This document shows positions 5,485 through 7,825 of a stretch of 7,825 nt of DNA, in pieces (within the stretch, counting starts at the first letter, position 1; every line of letters begins with the position of its first letter). The position numbers and the translations under genes were made by a program. The notes below the pieces were generated by a model. That model did not search any database. It worked only from the letters and a program-made list of their open reading frames with translations, and was not told where the DNA came from. Origin of the DNA: Chloroflexota bacterium (lineage in GTDB: Bacteria; Chloroflexota; Anaerolineae; 4572-78; J111); contig RFJV01000704.1 of NCBI GenBank assembly GCA_003694775.1, positions 1-7,825 on the forward strand, in the 5' to 3' direction.

Positions 5485-7156
5485 CCGGTTAGCCCGACTG
5501 TTTTTTCCGGATTCTGACGCGCCGCTGTGGGTCAAACTTCTGCCGTATGGCTTTCTGGTGGCCATCGGTTTGCTGATTTTTGCTGTGACCGGCGCGGTGT
5601 GGGAGTATACCAACAGCTCCCAGTTCTGCGGCACGGTTTGCCATACGATGCCGCCGGAGTACGCGGCGTACCAGATTTCGCCCCACGCCCGTGTGAACTG
5701 CGTGGAATGCCATATTGGCCGCGGTCTGATTGCTACCCAGTTTACCCGCAAGGTCAGCGACATCTCTCATGTGATAAAGTATGTGGGTGCCGCGGATTAC
5801 GAGGTGCCCATCTTTGTCAAGCATCTGCGGCCTGCCAGCCAGATTTGCGAGCGCTGTCACAGCCCGGAGAAGTTTTCCGATGACAGCCTCCGCGAGTACC
5901 GGCGCTACGACGCGGCCCGCAACAACGAACTGACCATCACCTACCTGGCGTTCAAAACCGGCGGCGGCACTCACCGCGAAGGCCGGGGCAAAGGCATTCA
6001 CTGGCACATCGAAAACCGGGTGGAGTACATCGCCACGGACGACCCCCGGCTGGAGCAGGAAATCCCGTGGGTGCGGGTCACCTATGCCGATAGCGGTCAG
6101 GTGGAAGAGTTTGTGGACATCGAGGCCGACCTGCCGCCCGATTTTGTGGCCCAAAACCAGGACCGCATGCGGGTGGTCGACTGTATGACCTGCCACAACC
6201 GGATTTCTCACCTCTTCCGCAACCCGTCGGATGCAATTGACGACGCCATGGCCCGCGGGCTGATTTCGCCGGAGATTCCGTACTTCAAGCAGAACGCGGT
6301 GGCGGTGATGGAGCGCCGCTACACCTCGATGGACGAAGCTCGCAACGCGGTGCTGGGCCTGAAGAACTACTACATTGTGAACTGGCCCGATTACTACCGG
6401 ATGAATGCCGAAAAGGTAGACCGGGCCGTGGAAAACCTGGTAGAAATCTACCAGCGGATGGTCTTCCCGACCATGCAGGTCAGTTGGGATACCCATCCCA
6501 ACAACCTGGGACACCGGGACTGGCCCGGCTGTTTCCGCTGTCACGATGGCAAGCACCTGAACCAGAAGCAGGAGAGCATCCGTATTGAGTGCAACCTGTG
6601 CCATTCTATCCCCATCCGCAACCGCCCCGATGGGACCATCCCGGCTCTGCCGGTGGAGGAGTCGTTCGAGCCGGAGTCGCACATCGATACCAACTGGATT
6701 TCGCGCCACCGCTTTGAGTTCGACGGCACGTGCGATGGCTGTCACGATGTGTCCAACCCCGGCGGCAAGGATGATTCCAGCTTCTGCGCCAACAGTGCCT
6801 GCCACGCCACCGAGTGGAAGTATGCCGGCCTGGATGCACCGGGGGTGATTGCCCTGACCAATGTGCTGGACGACTCTCTACCCCGCTACCCGGAAGCCCC
6901 CCTCACCTGGAACGACCTGGTGGGGCCGATTCTCCAGGCTCGCTGTGCCGCCTGCCACGGCGGAACGGCCGGCCTGAGCCTGGAAAGCTACGAGCAGATG
7001 AAGGCCGGCGGCAATTTGGGACCGGCTATCATTCCCGGCAATGCGGATGAAAGTCTCCTGGTTCAGCTTCAGCGCCGGGGCCATCCCAACAGTCTGTCTC
7101 CACGCGAGCTGGAATGGATTGTAGAATGGATAAATGCCGGCGCGCCGGAACAGTAA
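5477..7156 (+). CDS. NapC/NirT-like membrane-anchored nonahaem cytochrome with C-terminal cytochrome c domain (D)
   Basis: This 559-residue protein has one N-terminal membrane helix (about 21-43) leading straight into FCGTVCHTMPPEYAAYQISPH and NCVECHIGRG, the hallmark start of NapC/NirT/NrfH-type quinol dehydrogenases, which pass electrons from membrane quinol to exported redox partners. Haem motifs begin at 51 (CX3CH), 75, 124, 236, 352, 372, 419, 437 (CX4CH, CANSACH) and 490. The first and eighth have unusual spacing; if the first carries no haem the count is eight. Residues about 475-557 form a separate class I-like monohaem domain (CAACHGG, then GNADESLL and WINAGAP) of the planctomycete-cytochrome (PF07635-like) type. 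In that domain the usual Met-Pro-Pro is replaced by GHPN (His536). The ATG lies inside the 3' end of the 13-haem gene, with AAGGCAGGTGA just upstream. The length is far above the roughly 200 residues of NapC/NrfH, nearer to larger NapC-like inner-membrane cytochromes. Quinol oxidation is inferred from family. Confidence 0.87.
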   Translation: MRNRLARLFFPDSDAPLWVKLLPYGFLVAIGLLIFAVTGAVWEYTNSSQFCGTVCHTMPPEYAAYQISPHARVNCVECHIGRGLIATQFTRKVSDISHVIKYVGAADYEVPIFVKHLRPASQICERCHSPEKFSDDSLREYRRYDAARNNELTITYLAFKTGGGTHREGRGKGIHWHIENRVEYIATDDPRLEQEIPWVRVTYADSGQVEEFVDIEADLPPDFVAQNQDRMRVVDCMTCHNRISHLFRNPSDAIDDAMARGLISPEIPYFKQNAVAVMERRYTSMDEARNAVLGLKNYYIVNWPDYYRMNAEKVDRAVENLVEIYQRMVFPTMQVSWDTHPNNLGHRDWPGCFRCHDGKHLNQKQESIRIECNLCHSIPIRNRPDGTIPALPVEESFEPESHIDTNWISRHRFEFDGTCDGCHDVSNPGGKDDSSFCANSACHATEWKYAGLDAPGVIALTNVLDDSLPRYPEAPLTWNDLVGPILQARCAACHGGTAGLSLESYEQMKAGGNLGPAIIPGNADESLLVQLQRRGHPNSLSPRELEWIVEWINAGAPEQ

Positions 7157-7167
7157 ATCAGAAGTAG

Positions 7168-7299
7168 CTGTTCAGCACTCCGGCCGTCAATACCCCTCAC
7201 CCCACCCCCTCCCCTCTCCCGCCGGCGGGAGAGGGGAGGGGGTGGCGAACATCGTGAGCCGGGGGAAGGGTGAGGGTCGAACAGCCCGCACCTGAACAG
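7168..7299. repeat. Nested inverted-repeat element after the cytochrome operon
   Basis: Three nested pairs of arms share one axis region. CTGTTCAG (7168-7175) pairs with CTGAACAG (7292-7299). CCCTCACCC (7194-7202) pairs with GGGTGAGGG (7268-7276). A perfect 44-bp palindrome lies at 7202-7245, with 22-bp arms of C/T-rich then G/A-rich sequence meeting at GCCGGC. Elements with CCCTCACCC and CCCTCTCCC arms recur between genes in many bacterial genomes (recalled, not checked). It could stop transcription after the nonahaem gene, although no T-run follows. It lies against the start of the next gene. Confidence 0.65.
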
Positions 7300-7825
7300 A
7301 TACCCTATTGGTTTCATTGTAACTTCAGTTTAGATGAACGGCAAGTGAGGTATGTCTTGGTTGGGGGCGTGGCTTTGTTGAATTATGTTGAAGGCAGGAA
7401 CACCCAGGACATTGACCTCATTGTGACGCTGGCTGACCTGGAGAAAGTACCTGAAATCACAGTAGAGAGCCTGGATAATCCGTACTTTGCTCGCGGAACG
7501 TTCCAGGGATTACAGATTGACATTTTGTTGACGAAAAACCCGCTGTTTGGGCAGGTACAGCAAAAGTATGTGGCAAAGCAGGCATTTGTGGAACGCGAAG
7601 TATCGATAGCGACGGTAGAAGGATTGCTGTTGCTGAAACTGTATGCCTTGCCATCGTTGTACCGGCAGGGGGATTTTGTGCGGGTGAGTATCTATGAAAA
7701 TGATATTGCGGCGTTGATGTATGCCTATCAACCGGATATGGAAGCAATTTTGGAAGAATTGGAAGGATATGTAGGCGCAGGAGATATGGGGTCACTCAGA
7801 GAAATCGTAGCCGAGATTGAAGAGC
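7270..7825 (+). CDS. Nucleotidyltransferase-fold protein, partial (AbiEii/DUF6036-like)
   Basis: The frame is open from 7258 through the window end. The recognisable protein reads from about residue SLDERQVRYVLVGGVALLNY onwards. It shows the nucleotidyltransferase hallmarks: GG in YVLVGGVA, DID in RNTQDIDLIV, and a third acidic residue in LQIDILL, then a helical part (LPSLYRQGDFVRVSIYENDI). Such proteins transfer nucleotides, often as toxins (AbiEii, MNT) or resistance enzymes; this one's target is unknown. There is no in-frame ATG. Possible starts are GTG at 7270, inside the repeat element, or GTG at 7345, which would leave only a few residues before the GG motif and has no ribosome site. 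The N-terminus therefore looks cut by the repeat. Codon use is AT-richer than in the cytochromes, consistent with a separate origin. It may be a pseudogene. Confidence 0.6.
   Translation, partial: MRVEQPAPEQIPYWFHCNFSLDERQVRYVLVGGVALLNYVEGRNTQDIDLIVTLADLEKVPEITVESLDNPYFARGTFQGLQIDILLTKNPLFGQVQQKYVAKQAFVEREVSIATVEGLLLLKLYALPSLYRQGDFVRVSIYENDIAALMYAYQPDMEAILEELEGYVGAGDMGSLREIVAEIEE

Noticed and set aside
5489..6805. Minus-strand reading frame of 438 codons opposite the NapC-like gene
   Set aside because: It lies wholly inside a gene with nine haem motifs and a clear fold. The translation shows no recognisable domain.
7069..7317. Minus-strand frame across the repeat element
   Set aside because: Its Pro/Arg/Gly-rich translation comes from the C/G-rich palindrome; there is no independent support.
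1..7825. CRISPR arrays, tRNA or rRNA genes, transposases
   Set aside because: No evenly spaced repeats, cloverleaf-like sequences or transposase-like proteins were seen on either strand.

Overview
The window is GC-rich bacterial DNA dominated by four plus-strand genes for multihaem c-type cytochromes, carrying 38 haem-binding motifs in all (8 + 8 + 13 + 9). Two of the products are lipoproteins, one has a Sec signal plus a C-terminal membrane anchor, and one has an N-terminal NapC-type anchor. No outer-membrane porin partner is present. This layout, the strong AGGAGG-type ribosome sites and the sequence flavour suggest an environmental Chloroflexota-like (monoderm) bacterium. That taxonomic guess is inference and was not checked.

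Layout: 1-372 is the 3' end of a probable SAM-dependent methyltransferase. 373-791 is a regulatory region with a perfect 36-bp palindrome made of two GTGA-N6-TCAC sites 22 bp apart, a possible -10, and a structured leader of about 245 nt. 792-1991 encodes octahaem lipoprotein A, followed by a strong intrinsic terminator. 1992-2208 is a second regulatory region with one good GTGA-N6-TCAC site and a sequence block shared with the first promoter. 2209-3462 encodes octahaem lipoprotein B, a paralogue of A with a 13-triplet collagen-like stalk inserted right after the lipidated cysteine. 3463-3660 holds hairpins and a decayed terminator-like copy. 3661-5484 encodes C, with 13 haems: a pentahaem front, an octahaem domain related to A and B, a proline-rich linker and a tail anchor. 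5477-7156 encodes D, which overlaps C by 8 nt and has 9 haem motifs: a NapC/NirT-like quinol-facing start and a monohaem cytochrome c end. 7157-7300 holds a nested inverted-repeat element. 7270-7825 is a nucleotidyltransferase-fold gene, cut by the window end and probably damaged at its start.

How the genes may work together (inference): D takes electrons from membrane quinol and passes them to C, which stands on a tail anchor with a flexible linker. C passes them to the lipid-anchored octahaem proteins A and B at or beyond the cell wall. This would be a porin-free electron route suited to a single-membrane cell, delivering electrons to an extracellular acceptor or to a soluble reductase not encoded here. 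A and B each have their own CRP/FNR-type promoter with the same geometry, so they are probably co-activated by a redox- or nucleotide-sensing regulator. C and D form a translationally coupled pair with no clear promoter of their own.
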